Shown in pieces: positions 1 through 7,724 of a DNA stretch of 64,000 bases. Position 1 is the stretch's first letter; each line of letters starts with the position of its first letter. Origin of the DNA: Actinobacillus porcinus (GTDB lineage: Bacteria; Pseudomonadota; Gammaproteobacteria; Enterobacterales; Pasteurellaceae); NCBI RefSeq assembly GCF_901764995.1, contig NZ_CABFKI010000002.1, forward strand, positions 124,001 to 188,000, written 5' to 3'. A model generated the notes under the pieces. That model ran no database searches and was not told where the DNA came from. It was given only the letters and a program-made list of their open reading frames with translations. The position numbers and the translations under genes are program-made.

Positions 1-286
1 CCACGCATTCTCAATGGAATCTGCGGAAGGTGTTGAATTATTTGTGCACTTCGGTATCGATACTGTTGAATTAAAAGGTGAAGGCTTTACTCGTGTAGCA
101 CAAGAAGGTCAAGCCGTAAAACGTGGTGACGTGATTATCAAATTTGATTTAGAACTTTTAAAAGCTAAAGCAAAATCAGTACTAACCCCAGTGGTTATTT
201 CTAATATGGATGAAATCAGCCATATTGAGAAAAAAGCAGGTACAGTTGTTGCTGGCGAATCTGAAGTTTTATCACTTAAAAAATAA
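1..286 (+). CDS. crr: EIIA-Glc, glucose PTS phosphocarrier (3' part only)
   Basis: This is the C-terminal part of the cytoplasmic PTS protein EIIA-Glc. It passes phosphate from HPr to sugar permeases and, by its phosphorylation state, signals to adenylate cyclase and sugar uptake systems. The frame is open from base 2, so the first ~70 residues lie outside the window. Both active-site histidines are visible: the one in HAFS at the very start, and the phosphorylated one in [11 protein letters not shown]. The lipoyl-like fold continues to the usual double-lysine C terminus. ptsH and ptsI should lie just upstream. A terminator follows at 347-375. Identification is by close similarity to enteric and Haemophilus EIIA-Glc. 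Confidence 0.97.
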   Translation, partial: HAFSMESAEGVELFVHFGIDTVELKGEGFTRVAQEGQAVKRGDVIIKFDLELLKAKAKSVLTPVVISNMDEISHIEKKAGTVVAGESEVLSLKK

Positions 287-346
287 TGTGTTGAATAAGA
301 AACCGGCTATTTAAAATAGGCAGTTTCTATTTGTTAATTATCCCAA

Positions 347-375
347 AAGTTCGCTTAGCTTTAAGCGGACTTTTT
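347..375 (+). terminator. Terminator of crr
   Basis: An 11-base stem with one mismatch (AAGTTCGCTTA with TAAGCGGACTT) is followed by a run of five T, 60 bases after the crr stop. It separates the pts genes from ybaB. Confidence 0.8.
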
Positions 376-393
376 CTTTCATAAGGAACGAAT

Positions 394-723
394 ATGTTTG
401 GAAAAGCGGGTTTAGGCGGCTTGATGAAGCAAGCGCAACAAATGCAAGAGCGTATGCAAAAAATGCAGGAAGAAATTGCGCAATTAGAAGTGACAGGCGA
501 GTCTGGTGCAGGTTTGGTCAAAATTACCATTAATGGCGCGCACAACTGCCGCCGTATTGATATTGATCCATCTTTAATGGAAGATGACAAAGAAATGTTG
601 GAAGACTTAATTGCCGCAGCATTTAATGATGCCGTACGCCGTGCGGATGAATTACAAAAAGAAAAAATGGCTTCAGTCACAGCAGGTATGCCGTTACCAC
701 CGGGATTTAAAATGCCATTTTAA
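394..723 (+). CDS. ybaB: YbaB/EbfC family nucleoid-associated protein
   Basis: A 109-residue DNA-binding nucleoid-associated protein. The Gly/Lys-rich N terminus ([18 protein letters not shown]) leads into a long amphipathic helix rich in Gln and Met, then a beta region and a C-terminal helix, ending in the family's Pro/Gly/Met tail. The start has AAGGA 8 bases upstream. recR follows immediately, the arrangement found in most gamma-proteobacteria, where the pair lies next to dnaX. That context ties YbaB loosely to recombination and repair. The length matches the family. Confidence 0.95.
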   Translation: MFGKAGLGGLMKQAQQMQERMQKMQEEIAQLEVTGESGAGLVKITINGAHNCRRIDIDPSLMEDDKEMLEDLIAAAFNDAVRRADELQKEKMASVTAGMPLPPGFKMPF

Positions 724-742
724 TAAAACATGTTAAATTTTC

Positions 743-771
743 ACCGCACTTTTTAAGTGCGGTTTGTTTTT
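743..771 (+). terminator. Uptake-signal dyad between ybaB and recR
   Basis: ACCGCACTT and AAGTGCGGT face each other with a 3-base loop, followed by a T-rich tail. This is an inverted pair of DNA uptake signals shaped like a rho-independent terminator. It ends only about 10 bases before the recR start codon, so it probably gives partial termination. Confidence 0.7.
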
Positions 772-781
772 AAGGATGTTT

Positions 782-1384
782 ATGCAAAGTAGTTCACTTT
801 TAGAAAGCCTTATTGAAAACCTTCGTTGTTTACCTGGGGTTGGTCCTAAGTCAGCACAGCGAATGGCCTATCATTTATTACAACGCAATCGTAGTGGTGG
901 CATGAATTTGGCGCGGGCGTTGACAGATGCCATGTCGAAAATAGGGCATTGCCAAGCTTGTCGGGATTTTACGGAAGAAGAAACTTGCCATATTTGTAAT
1001 AATCCCCGCCGCCAAAATTCGGGTCTATTGTGTGTGGTAGAGATGCCGGCAGATATTCAAGCGATTGAGCAAACAGGACAATTTTCAGGGCGTTATTTTG
1101 TCTTAATGGGGCATCTTTCTCCCTTAGACGGTATTGGGCCACGAGAAATTGGCTTGGATTTACTGCAAAAACGTTTGCAAGACGAACAATTCACAGAAGT
1201 CATTTTAGCTACAAACCCTACGATTGAAGGCGATGCCACTGCAAATTATATTGCGGAAATGTGCTTCCAACAGGGGATAAAAGTAAGTCGTATCGCCCAT
1301 GGCGTACCCGTGGGTGGGGAACTTGAAATGGTGGACGGAAATACGCTTACTCACTCATTATTAGGCCGACGCGAATTAGGATAA
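782..1384 (+). CDS. recR: Recombination mediator protein RecR
   Basis: RecR acts with RecF and RecO to load RecA on gapped single-stranded DNA. The start at 782 (MQSSSLLE) was chosen over an in-frame ATG at 764 because it gives the standard N terminus and 200 residues, and AAGGA lies just upstream. Visible parts: a helix-hairpin-helix ([13 protein letters not shown]) near residue 20; a C4 zinc finger (CQAC...CHIC) near 57-72; a Toprim domain from about 80 with the conserved [13 protein letters not shown] stretch near 146. It is in an operon-like row with ybaB and the TorD-like gene, which begins 3 bases after the stop. Confidence 0.97.
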   Translation: MQSSSLLESLIENLRCLPGVGPKSAQRMAYHLLQRNRSGGMNLARALTDAMSKIGHCQACRDFTEEETCHICNNPRRQNSGLLCVVEMPADIQAIEQTGQFSGRYFVLMGHLSPLDGIGPREIGLDLLQKRLQDEQFTEVILATNPTIEGDATANYIAEMCFQQGIKVSRIAHGVPVGGELEMVDGNTLTHSLLGRRELG

Positions 1385-1387
1385 TTT

Positions 1388-1945
1388 ATGTCAGAACAAA
1401 CCTTAAATAATTTTTCATTGATTAGCCGCTTATTTGGCAATCTTTTTTATCGTGCGCCTAGCGATGAAATTCTTGCTGGCGTATTTTCTTGGTTACAGCA
1501 AAAAGGTCTTGAGCAAGTTTGGGCATTGGATACGGATAAAGAAAGCCAATCTGCCATCGAGAGCTTGCAAATGCCTGTTGCAATTGATGTTTTACAAAAA
1601 GAATATGAAGCCATTTTTCTTCGTGAAAATGGTGTTTCTACTCAACTTTCTGATTATGGCGTAAATATTGCGGATTTTGTTCAATTTCGGCAAGAACGCG
1701 GAATGCCAATGGTTGAAAGTGCGGATCATTTTGGTTTAGTTTTTTTAACGGCTTCATGGATTGAAGATAACTTAGATTCAGTAGATGCCCAACGCCAGCT
1801 GTTTGAACAGTTCTTATTGCCTTGTGCGAATAAGTTTTTATCTAAAGTGGAAAGCGCTGCAAAATTGCCTTTTTATCGCTCTTTGGCCGTGTTAAGTCGA
1901 GAAATCCTTGCGGCAATGGCAGATGAGTTGGATGAAGTGGAATAA
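1388..1945 (+). CDS. TorD/DmsD-family molybdoenzyme chaperone
   Basis: An all-helical cytoplasmic chaperone of 185 residues. The family binds the Tat signal peptide of a molybdopterin oxidoreductase and checks cofactor loading before export. The diagnostic central block is present (LQKEYEAIFL, then DYGVNIADFVQFRQERG) with the acidic helix near 120 (DHFGLVFLTASWIEDN). No partner reductase is nearby, so the substrate (TMAO, DMSO or another reductase) cannot be told from this window. The start is 3 bases after recR, suggesting co-transcription. The family call is firm; a choice between TorD and DmsD is not. Confidence 0.85.
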   Translation: MSEQTLNNFSLISRLFGNLFYRAPSDEILAGVFSWLQQKGLEQVWALDTDKESQSAIESLQMPVAIDVLQKEYEAIFLRENGVSTQLSDYGVNIADFVQFRQERGMPMVESADHFGLVFLTASWIEDNLDSVDAQRQLFEQFLLPCANKFLSKVESAAKLPFYRSLAVLSREILAAMADELDEVE

Positions 1946-1978
1946 TGATGAATAATGAAAGGGGATAGCCCTCTCATA

Positions 1979-2124
1979 CCCTATACGAGCCGTATAGGGC
2001 TACTTGATCTGAGCCGCTCTGCGGCTCTTTTTGTCTAGGTGTAATAGACAAATTTGTTGCTATTACACCTTTTCAGCCCCAGCGGGGCCGGGATTAAGGA
2101 ACCTAGCACGGCTCGTGCTAGGTT
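1979..2124. repeat. Cassette of five tandem palindromes after torD-like gene
   Basis: Five short palindromes lie in a row: CCCTATACG/CGTATAGGG (1979-1999), GAGCCGC/GCGGCTC followed by T5 (2011-2032), GGTGTAATAG/CTATTACACC (2038-2069), GCCCC/GGGGC (2076-2088) and AACCTAGCACG/CGTGCTAGGTT (2100-2124). The same units recur elsewhere in the window (34999-35052, 52734-52875, and 6973-7065 for the third). The cassette lies between two convergent genes and can serve as a bidirectional terminator. Confidence 0.8.
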
Positions 2125-4256
2125 ATTTCTTTATTCAAGGCAACATACAACGGCTGCAACGCCTGTAAGATCATCGTTAACTGCTGTAATGGCGTGGCAA
2201 AATGAAGATGATTGTTCATTTCATTTTGTTCGATATATTTCTTTAATCTCGTCTCAATGGTATTGAATTTCAGGCTAAATTGGGCTTCACCAATGGATTG
2301 AATATGTTCTAATAATTCAATGATTTCCTTCGCGATAGGATAAAATTCCCCAAGAAATTCACAATCTTGTTTTATTTTTTGCATGTTTTTACGATAAGCG
2401 CCCAGCGCAGAAATATAACCTAACAACGTGCTGTTAATTTGCACCAACTCAAAGCCTTGGGTTAAATAACGAGCATATTTTTTAGGCTCGCTGTTCATGG
2501 TTGAGATGGTATTATTTAACGCCATCGCACTTTCGTGGGCATTTCGCCGCACAATACGGTATTGCAAATCATCGCCTTTGCCAAATTGAAGATGGCAGAT
2601 AATATGCAATAAATATTTCGCATCTGCCACGATCGCCTGACGGCTGACTTTATCCAGTTGCAAATATTTCCAATCAGGCATAATAAAAGACACCGCAATC
2701 CACGCTAAAGCAGAGCCAATTAAGGTATCTATAAAGCGCGGTAAGGTGGCATCATAAATATTAAAGCCCATAATATCAAAGCTCGCCAACACCTGAATGG
2801 TAATGAAAAAGGTAGAATAGCTGTAATTGTTGCTACGGAAAAAATAGAATAAGGTGCTACTGATGACCACCACAGCCAGTTTCGCTTCAATGGTGGATGT
2901 CATATAAGGCAAAAATGATCCTACCAGTACCCCAAGTAGCGTGCCAATAATACGTTGTTTTAACCGTACTTTGGTGGCGGAATAATTGGGTTGGCACACA
3001 AAAATAGCGGTCAGCAGAATCCAATAGCCGCGATCCAGTTGCAAATGAAAAATTTCCACTACCGAACAGCAAATAAACACCACAATAGACAGGCGAACCG
3101 CGTGGCGGAACAGTTGGGAGTTTAGGGTAAAATGACCGGCAATACGCGTCATAATATTGCGTAAACCGGTCACATTTTCTGTATAAATTTGTGCACGTTC
3201 GTTTTGTTCTTCTCGGTGTTGCGATTGTTCCAAATGGCGTAGCTGCCAGTCGATATTTTGCAAATTTTCCAGCAAAGTGCGGATAGATTGTAAGGTGTTT
3301 TCCGAGCATTGAATTTGTGGATCATTCACATATAACTCAAAGGATTGCACAATACCTTGAACTGCACGCTCTAAGCGTTTGTTGTATTGATAATCCTTCC
3401 CTTGTTGTAACGCTAAGGCAATATCGCGACAGGCTTGTGCTTCTAACTCAAGCAAACGTTGCATACGGAAAATTAAATCGGAATTTTTAAGTTGGGTGGC
3501 TAATTTTTCATAATCAAAATAGGCGGAATTGGCGCGCTCGTGAATATCTTGGGCGGCAAAATAAAAACGTAGCATTTTATTGGTATGCGCTTGGCGATGT
3601 TGTCCGCGCATACGGTTAAATAAGGCGTTCCGCGTGAGATTAAAGGCAGCAATCAAGGCGCTGTTTTTCATTGCCAGTTCAAGTTGTTTTTGCTCTAAGG
3701 ATTCTACATCATCAGGATCGAAGAAATCGGATTTTGCATCGAGATAATCGGCAAGAGCAAAGAAAGAGCGAATAAGACTTTCTTGAACAGGGCGGTTGGG
3801 AAAGAATAAATGCACCACCACCGCGATACTGCTATAAAGTAACGCACCGCATAAAATCATCAACGGATTAATATACCAAGCGGTTTCAGGCAAATAGGTT
3901 AAGGTTGTATAAAGCGCGACAACCAATGTGCCAAAGGCGATGGTGCTGTAACGCTGTCCAACGGCACCGAGCATCGTGAAGATAAAGGTCATCGCTGTCA
4001 TAGCAAGGATAAACAATGCACCTTGATGAAGAAAAAATTGTGCTGTGAGAGACGAAATAGAAAAGGCGAGTAGCGTGTAAAAAATATTGCGTAAGCGACC
4101 ACTTAGGCGATCATCTAAATCAACCAATCCACCCGCGATTACACCAAGCACAAGGGGCATACTCCATTGCGAAATATCAAATTGCCAAACCAAAATGGCT
4201 GCAATATTGACTGCAATAAAAATAGGTAAGCTGGTAATCACTTTGGTATTAAGCAT
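2118..4256 (-). CDS. yccS: YccS/FUSC-family integral membrane protein
   Basis: A 712-residue inner-membrane protein of the YccS/YhfK (FUSC-like) family, which shares its two-module layout with aromatic-acid exporters such as AaeB; its own substrate is not established. Hydrophobic helices fill about residues 1-150. A long polar helical segment with predicted coiled coil follows (about 180-385, rich in Gln, Glu and Arg). A second block of membrane helices runs about 385-530, and a polar C-terminal domain ends the protein. The stop falls inside the palindromic cassette that ends the convergent torD-like gene. Its neighbours (DUF2057, acyP, tusE, yccA) match the enteric yccS region. Confidence 0.88.
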   Translation of the reverse strand: MLNTKVITSLPIFIAVNIAAILVWQFDISQWSMPLVLGVIAGGLVDLDDRLSGRLRNIFYTLLAFSISSLTAQFFLHQGALFILAMTAMTFIFTMLGAVGQRYSTIAFGTLVVALYTTLTYLPETAWYINPLMILCGALLYSSIAVVVHLFFPNRPVQESLIRSFFALADYLDAKSDFFDPDDVESLEQKQLELAMKNSALIAAFNLTRNALFNRMRGQHRQAHTNKMLRFYFAAQDIHERANSAYFDYEKLATQLKNSDLIFRMQRLLELEAQACRDIALALQQGKDYQYNKRLERAVQGIVQSFELYVNDPQIQCSENTLQSIRTLLENLQNIDWQLRHLEQSQHREEQNERAQIYTENVTGLRNIMTRIAGHFTLNSQLFRHAVRLSIVVFICCSVVEIFHLQLDRGYWILLTAIFVCQPNYSATKVRLKQRIIGTLLGVLVGSFLPYMTSTIEAKLAVVVISSTLFYFFRSNNYSYSTFFITIQVLASFDIMGFNIYDATLPRFIDTLIGSALAWIAVSFIMPDWKYLQLDKVSRQAIVADAKYLLHIICHLQFGKGDDLQYRIVRRNAHESAMALNNTISTMNSEPKKYARYLTQGFELVQINSTLLGYISALGAYRKNMQKIKQDCEFLGEFYPIAKEIIELLEHIQSIGEAQFSLKFNTIETRLKKYIEQNEMNNHLHFATPLQQLTMILQALQPLYVALNKEIT

Positions 4257-4362
4257 AGCGTTTTACTTGTGTGGCAAAAGGATAAATCGGTTATTTGATG
4301 CGATGATGGTGAAATTGATATATCGTAGCCCCTAGAATTGAAAGATAAACAGACTTCTATGA

Positions 4363-4421
4363 GACGGGATAAGCGTCTGTCCAAATCTACGAGCGTTAAC
4401 GGACAGGCATAACGCCTGTCC
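4363..4421. repeat. Palindromic repeats between yccS and the DUF2057 gene
   Basis: Two short palindromes: AGACG/CGTCT at 4363-4379, and GGACAGG/CCTGTCC at 4401-4421 around a CATAACG core. The second is nearly the same as GGACAGG-GATAAA-CCCTGTCC at 52855-52875, so it is a dispersed unit. It follows the DUF2057 gene on the minus strand and may act as its terminator. Confidence 0.6.
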
Positions 4422-4438
4422 TGACAAAAATATCAAGA

Positions 4439-5104
4439 TTATTTTTGTTTTTTCACCCAGTCTAAGAAACGTTGTTGTGTTTCTTTATCGGCTTGTTGAT
4501 ACCAATATTGTAACATTTGCTCAGCGGCGTTTTCGCCTTGAACGGTCACTTTGCCTTTTTGAACTTTACCATTCGCACCAACGGTTGCCATCGTAGCCGG
4601 AAGTGTTGCTGTGGCGAAACCTGCAACGGCTGCCGGTGCGCCAGATGAGTTATAGTCTGAAAGATTTTCAACGAGATTTACATTTGGCAAGAAACCTTCT
4701 TGTTTTAAGTATTCTTGTTTCGTTGTAATTTCAGTACCGGAAACCGTGCTTACAGTGATTTTTGGTGACGCTTTGAACGCTTCTGCATCACGTTCATCAG
4801 ACAATTTTGGTGCTGAAATACGAAGGTCTTCCGTTGAACCTTGGAATGTTACCACGATAGGATCACTTTCAAATAAAGTGCGGTCAGAACCGGAACGAAT
4901 CACTTCGCTCACACGAACTACGACTTGGTGGGTGTTTGTATCATTGATATTAAATGAACGGGTTTCTTTTAAAAGCGCTTTGCTTGCTTTTTGACCATCG
5001 ATCGCCAAAAAGTCAATATTTGATGAACCTGTTACCACGCTTGCTAAGCTAACAGAGCTCGCAAATAAAGTTGTTGCAGCAATGGCTGCTAAACGAAATT
5101 TCAT
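4439..5104 (-). CDS. DUF2057/UPF0319 (YccT-like) secreted protein
   Basis: A 221-residue predicted periplasmic protein of the YccT family. The N terminus is a clear signal peptide (MKFRLAAIAATTLFASSVSLA, likely cut after SLA). The mature part has the family features: FLAIDGQKA near residue 30, a beta-rich middle and a helical tail with YWYQQADKETQQRFLDW near the end. The ATG at 5104 is preferred over a TTG 15 bases upstream because AAGGAG lies at the right distance from it. In enterics the family member has been linked to curli control; whether that holds here is unknown. There are no Cys residues or enzyme motifs. Confidence 0.88.
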   Translation of the reverse strand: MKFRLAAIAATTLFASSVSLASVVTGSSNIDFLAIDGQKASKALLKETRSFNINDTNTHQVVVRVSEVIRSGSDRTLFESDPIVVTFQGSTEDLRISAPKLSDERDAEAFKASPKITVSTVSGTEITTKQEYLKQEGFLPNVNLVENLSDYNSSGAPAAVAGFATATLPATMATVGANGKVQKGKVTVQGENAAEQMLQYWYQQADKETQQRFLDWVKKQK

Positions 5105-5244
5105 AATAACTCCTTCCAAGGATATTTAAGATTTAAAGCCTACGCTTTATACAAAAGCGTTACTGCGTATGCTATGCTAAATTTAAATAAATGAAAATAG
5201 CCATACAGAAAAAAAACGTTATTTTTTGTGTTAAGGATGAAACT

Positions 5245-5517
5245 ATGGAAAAAAGACAATTTACCGTTTATGGGCGTGTTCAAGGGGTGGGTTTTCGTTT
5301 CTATACGGCACAACAGGGGACAAAATTAATGTTGAATGGCAGTGTAAAAAATCTTTCGGATGGTTCAGTCTTGGTTATTGCCATCGGAAATAGCGAAGCG
5401 GTAAACCAGTTGCGTCAATGGTTAAAGACAGGATCACCGGCAGCAAAAGTGGAACGAATCATTGAACAAGAATATATTGGCGGACGTGAGTTTACCGGTT
5501 TTAAGATTGAACGATAA
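5245..5517 (+). CDS. acyP: Acylphosphatase
   Basis: A small cytoplasmic hydrolase of 90 residues that splits the carboxyl-phosphate bond of acyl phosphates. The signature GRVQGVGFRFYT near residue 10-21 carries the catalytic Arg, and KNLSDGSV near 36-43 carries the catalytic Asn. The ATG at 5245 (MEKRQFTVYG) is preferred to the in-frame ATG at 5191 because it gives the family length and has AAGGA 8 bases upstream. It is convergent with tusE, as in enteric bacteria where acyP (yccX), tusE and yccA are also neighbours. Confidence 0.95.
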   Translation: MEKRQFTVYGRVQGVGFRFYTAQQGTKLMLNGSVKNLSDGSVLVIAIGNSEAVNQLRQWLKTGSPAAKVERIIEQEYIGGREFTGFKIER

Positions 5518-5525
5518 AGTTGTAA

Positions 5526-5562
5526 AAGTGCGGTTAAAATCTCGCTATTTTTAACCGCGCTT
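5526..5562. terminator. Bidirectional terminator between acyP and tusE
   Basis: AAGTGCGGTTAAAA pairs with TTTTTAACCGCGCTT, with A- and T-rich flanks on both sides. One arm is a DNA uptake signal. It serves two convergent genes. Confidence 0.75.
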
Positions 5563-5568
5563 AACCCT

Positions 5569-5898
5569 TTACAAACATTTCGCAGGCTTGGGCAACCCGG
5601 CCAATTTAGTCGCCTGTTTAGCCGGACCATCAGGAAATAAACGTTGCAAATAACGGCTATTGCCTTTTTCTTCACCTAACTTTTCTGCCATCGCTTTAAC
5701 CAGCATACGAATAGCCGGGGAAGTTTTATATTCTTCATAAAAATGACGTACAAAATAAATGACTTCCCAATGAGCATCCGTTAACGCCAAATTCTCTTTT
5801 TCCGCAATGGCACGCGCAACGTCTTCATTCCATTGACTCATGTCCATTAAATAGCCTGAAGGATCCGTTTCAATTTGAATATTATTTATGGTTAGCAT
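5569..5898 (-). CDS. tusE: TusE/DsrC-family sulfur relay protein
   Basis: A 109-residue sulfur carrier that takes persulfide sulfur from the TusBCD complex and helps MnmA make 2-thiouridine in tRNA wobble positions. The DsrC fold is recognised by DPSGYL near residue 12, [20 protein letters not shown] in the middle, and [24 protein letters not shown] at the end. The essential Cys is the second-last residue (KCL). The ATG at 5898 ([10 protein letters not shown]) fits the family better than a TTG 12 bases upstream. A terminator lies between it and yccA, so it probably has its own promoter. Confidence 0.94.
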   Translation of the reverse strand: MLTINNIQIETDPSGYLMDMSQWNEDVARAIAEKENLALTDAHWEVIYFVRHFYEEYKTSPAIRMLVKAMAEKLGEEKGNSRYLQRLFPDGPAKQATKLAGLPKPAKCL

Positions 5899-5910
5899 AT
5901 TGATAGTCAA

Positions 5911-5937
5911 CGTAAAAAACGCCCCAAATGGGGCGTT
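5911..5937 (-). terminator. Terminator of yccA
   Basis: AACGCCCC/GGGGCGTT stem with a four-base loop; on the minus strand it is followed by six T. It lies 17 bases after the yccA stop and before the tusE start. Confidence 0.85.
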
Positions 5938-5953
5938 GGTGATTTAGGACTGA

Positions 5954-6625
5954 TTATTCATCGCGGTTGAAAATCGTTAATAAATTCAACAAGCTGATAA
6001 ATAAGTTATAAATAGAAACGAATAAACTTACGGTCGCACGAATATAGTTTGTTTCGCCGCCGTGAATAATATTACTGGTTTCAAATAAAATCGCGGCACT
6101 TGAGAATACTACGAATAAACCACTTAAGGCGACTTGTAATGCAGGCATTTCTAAGAAAATATTAGCAATCATCCCGACCAGTAACACGATAAATAACGTG
6201 AACATCATACCGGAAAGGAATGACATATCTTTTTGAGTCGTTAATACGTAAGCTGAACAGGCGAAGAATACTGCCGCAGTACCGCCTAATGCTAAGATCA
6301 CGAGATCGCTTAACCCCGCGCCCACATACATATTTAAAATCGGTCCAACGGTATAACCTAAGAACCCGGTGAACGCGAAAGCCGCAATAATACCGGCACC
6401 GCTATTCGCAAGGCTATTGGTTAAGAACAATAGACCATAAAATCCGGCCAAGGTCACAATAATCCCCGGACGTGGTAAACCTAAAGACATTGAAATATAG
6501 GCAACGACCGCAGAGAATGTTAGCGTTAATGCCAATAAAAAGTAAGTGTTGCGTAACACTTTGTGAGTTTGCAGTAATGATGTTGATTCATCACGACCAC
6601 CAAAAACAATACGAGATTGTTGCAT
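5954..6625 (-). CDS. yccA: YccA, BI-1 (Bax inhibitor-1) family membrane protein
   Basis: A 223-residue inner-membrane protein with seven predicted helices. Bacterial YccA modulates the FtsH protease; the superfamily also includes the Bax inhibitor and related channel-like proteins. Typical stretches are [19 protein letters not shown] near residue 28, GFTGFLGYT around 90 and a C-terminal [17 protein letters not shown] ending in a charged tail. The polar N terminus ([14 protein letters not shown]) matches enteric YccA. serT lies next door on the opposite strand, exactly as in E. coli. Confidence 0.93.
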   Translation of the reverse strand: MQQSRIVFGGRDESTSLLQTHKVLRNTYFLLALTLTFSAVVAYISMSLGLPRPGIIVTLAGFYGLLFLTNSLANSGAGIIAAFAFTGFLGYTVGPILNMYVGAGLSDLVILALGGTAAVFFACSAYVLTTQKDMSFLSGMMFTLFIVLLVGMIANIFLEMPALQVALSGLFVVFSSAAILFETSNIIHGGETNYIRATVSLFVSIYNLFISLLNLLTIFNRDE

Positions 6626-6771
6626 AGACTTTCCTTATAAAAGAGTGAAGAGACAGTTGTTAAATTAAAGTTAATTTAGAGAAATGTCAAAATATATTTT
6701 ACCCAAAATGGCGGTAGTTTCAGCAATCTGAACAAAATACCATCTCTTGACAGTAATTTACAAAGTTTTGG

Positions 6772-6800
6772 TTTACGCTTAATAAAAACTATATTATACT
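6772..6800 (+). promoter_or_regulatory. Promoter of serT
   Basis: TTTACG, 17 bases, TATACT, ending 17 bases before the first base of the tRNA. An AT-rich stretch upstream could act as an UP element. Confidence 0.7.
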
Positions 6801-6817
6801 CTGCGCCACTTAACCGC

Positions 6818-6907
6818 GGAAGAATGGCAGAGCGGTTGAATGCACCGGTCTTGAAAACCGGCGTGGATGCGAGTCCACCCTGAGTTCGAATCTCAGTTCT
6901 TCCGCCA
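6818..6907 (+). tRNA. serT: tRNA-Ser (anticodon UGA)
   Basis: A 90-nt class II tRNA. The acceptor stem is GGAAGAA with TTCTTCC, followed by discriminator G and an encoded CCA. The anticodon arm is CCGGT-CTTGAAA-ACCGG with TGA at 6852-6854. A long variable arm (GTGGATGC...GTCCAC) and the T-loop GTTCGAATC are present. It reads UCA and, by wobble, other UCN codons. It lies next to yccA as in enterics. The sequence beyond it is AT-rich and accessory, but I see no copy of the tRNA 3' end that would mark an attachment site. Confidence 0.98.
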
Positions 6908-6972
6908 TCTTATTCAAGGAAAGTCGCAATGTTGTTATATAGTATTGCGGCTTTTTCAATTTCTGCGTTTAT

Positions 6973-7065
6973 GGTGTAATAGACAAATTTGTTGCTATTA
7001 CATCTCAAAATTAGAGAATAAATCGATTTATATGGTGTAATAGTAACTATTTTGTCTATTACACC
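6973..7065. repeat. Two oppositely oriented copies of a 32-bp palindromic repeat
   Basis: GGTGTAATAG...CTATTACATC at 6973-7004 differs from the copy at 2038-2069 by one base. The copy at 7034-7065 is the same unit in reverse orientation with about three differences. Each is 32 bp with 10-base arms. The two copies frame a 29-base spacer just past serT. The rest of 6908-7233 holds no gene that I can support. Confidence 0.8.
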
Positions 7066-7233
7066 CACCATATTAATTTGGGGAATAGCTTAAATACTCA
7101 CCATTAAGCGAGAATCGATACTTATATAAAATTTGAATTAGACTATTGAGTCTTTTACTACTACGTCAATAATTAAAATTGAACAACACTATTTATTAAT
7201 AGATGATTTTTTTATCCTCTCAATAATTTTGAC

Positions 7234-7711
7234 TTATTCACTTGCTGTTTCTAGATTAGAAAGCGGTGTTTTCCTGTCTTTAAACATTCAATAATATATT
7301 AAAATAGCATCAACCATCCGTTCATTTGGTGTATTATTGGCTTTACATAATAAAATAATTTCATCAATTTCTTTTAATGAGTAGGAAATCGTTTTCTCAC
7401 AAAAGATTGATTTTACACCAGCATCAATACACGCTTTTATTATCTCAAAATGAGTTTGAATAGGGGGCATATGCTAATAATATCAAACTTATTTTCTTTA
7501 AGCATTTGTTTATAATCAGTATATCCATATTCTATATTACATTCTTTTTTATAGAATGAACAAGTTCTTTATTAATATCACAAATAGAACTAATATTAAC
7601 ACATTCTATGCTATTATATGCTTTAATATGACTCCAAATAATTTTCCTGGTTGGATCTTTATCTATACCATAAGCAATAAGTCCTAACCCAATAACTCCA
7701 ACATTAATCAT
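7234..7711 (-). pseudogene. Decayed Gfo/Idh/MocA-family oxidoreductase
   Basis: The minus strand opens with GGAGG, ATG and a Rossmann start (MINVGVIGLGLIAYGID), then a frameshift in a run of A (near 7553), and another in a run of C (near 7470), after which the frame reads THFEIIKACIDAGVKSIFCE, the typical PxxTHxE/EKP region of Gfo/Idh/MocA dehydrogenases. After NNTPNERMVDAI the catalytic and substrate-binding ~170 residues are missing, and a fragment like the family C terminus (ECLKTGKTPLSN) follows in broken frames. The gene therefore has at least two frameshifts and a large internal deletion. It begins 13 bases after the EamA gene, with which it formed an operon. Confidence 0.75.
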
Positions 7712-7724
7712 AATAACCCTCCAA

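Noticed and set aside
327-680. 117-codon minus-strand frame over ybaB
   Set aside because: It is a shadow of ybaB, with no ribosome binding site and no family likeness.
2887-3309. 140-codon minus-strand frame inside yccS
   Set aside because: It overlaps yccS in another frame on the same strand and reads as low-likelihood protein.
5102-5119. TTG start for the DUF2057 protein
   Set aside because: The ATG at 5104 has AAGGAG at the right distance and a normal signal peptide.
7288-7470. 60-codon minus-strand frame as an intact small gene
   Set aside because: It is the middle of a Gfo/Idh/MocA gene; the start of the domain is in another frame just upstream and the end is deleted.
6818-7711. Integrative element at serT
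   Set aside because: No integrase gene and no second copy of the tRNA 3' end were seen; the patch is called acquired from composition only.
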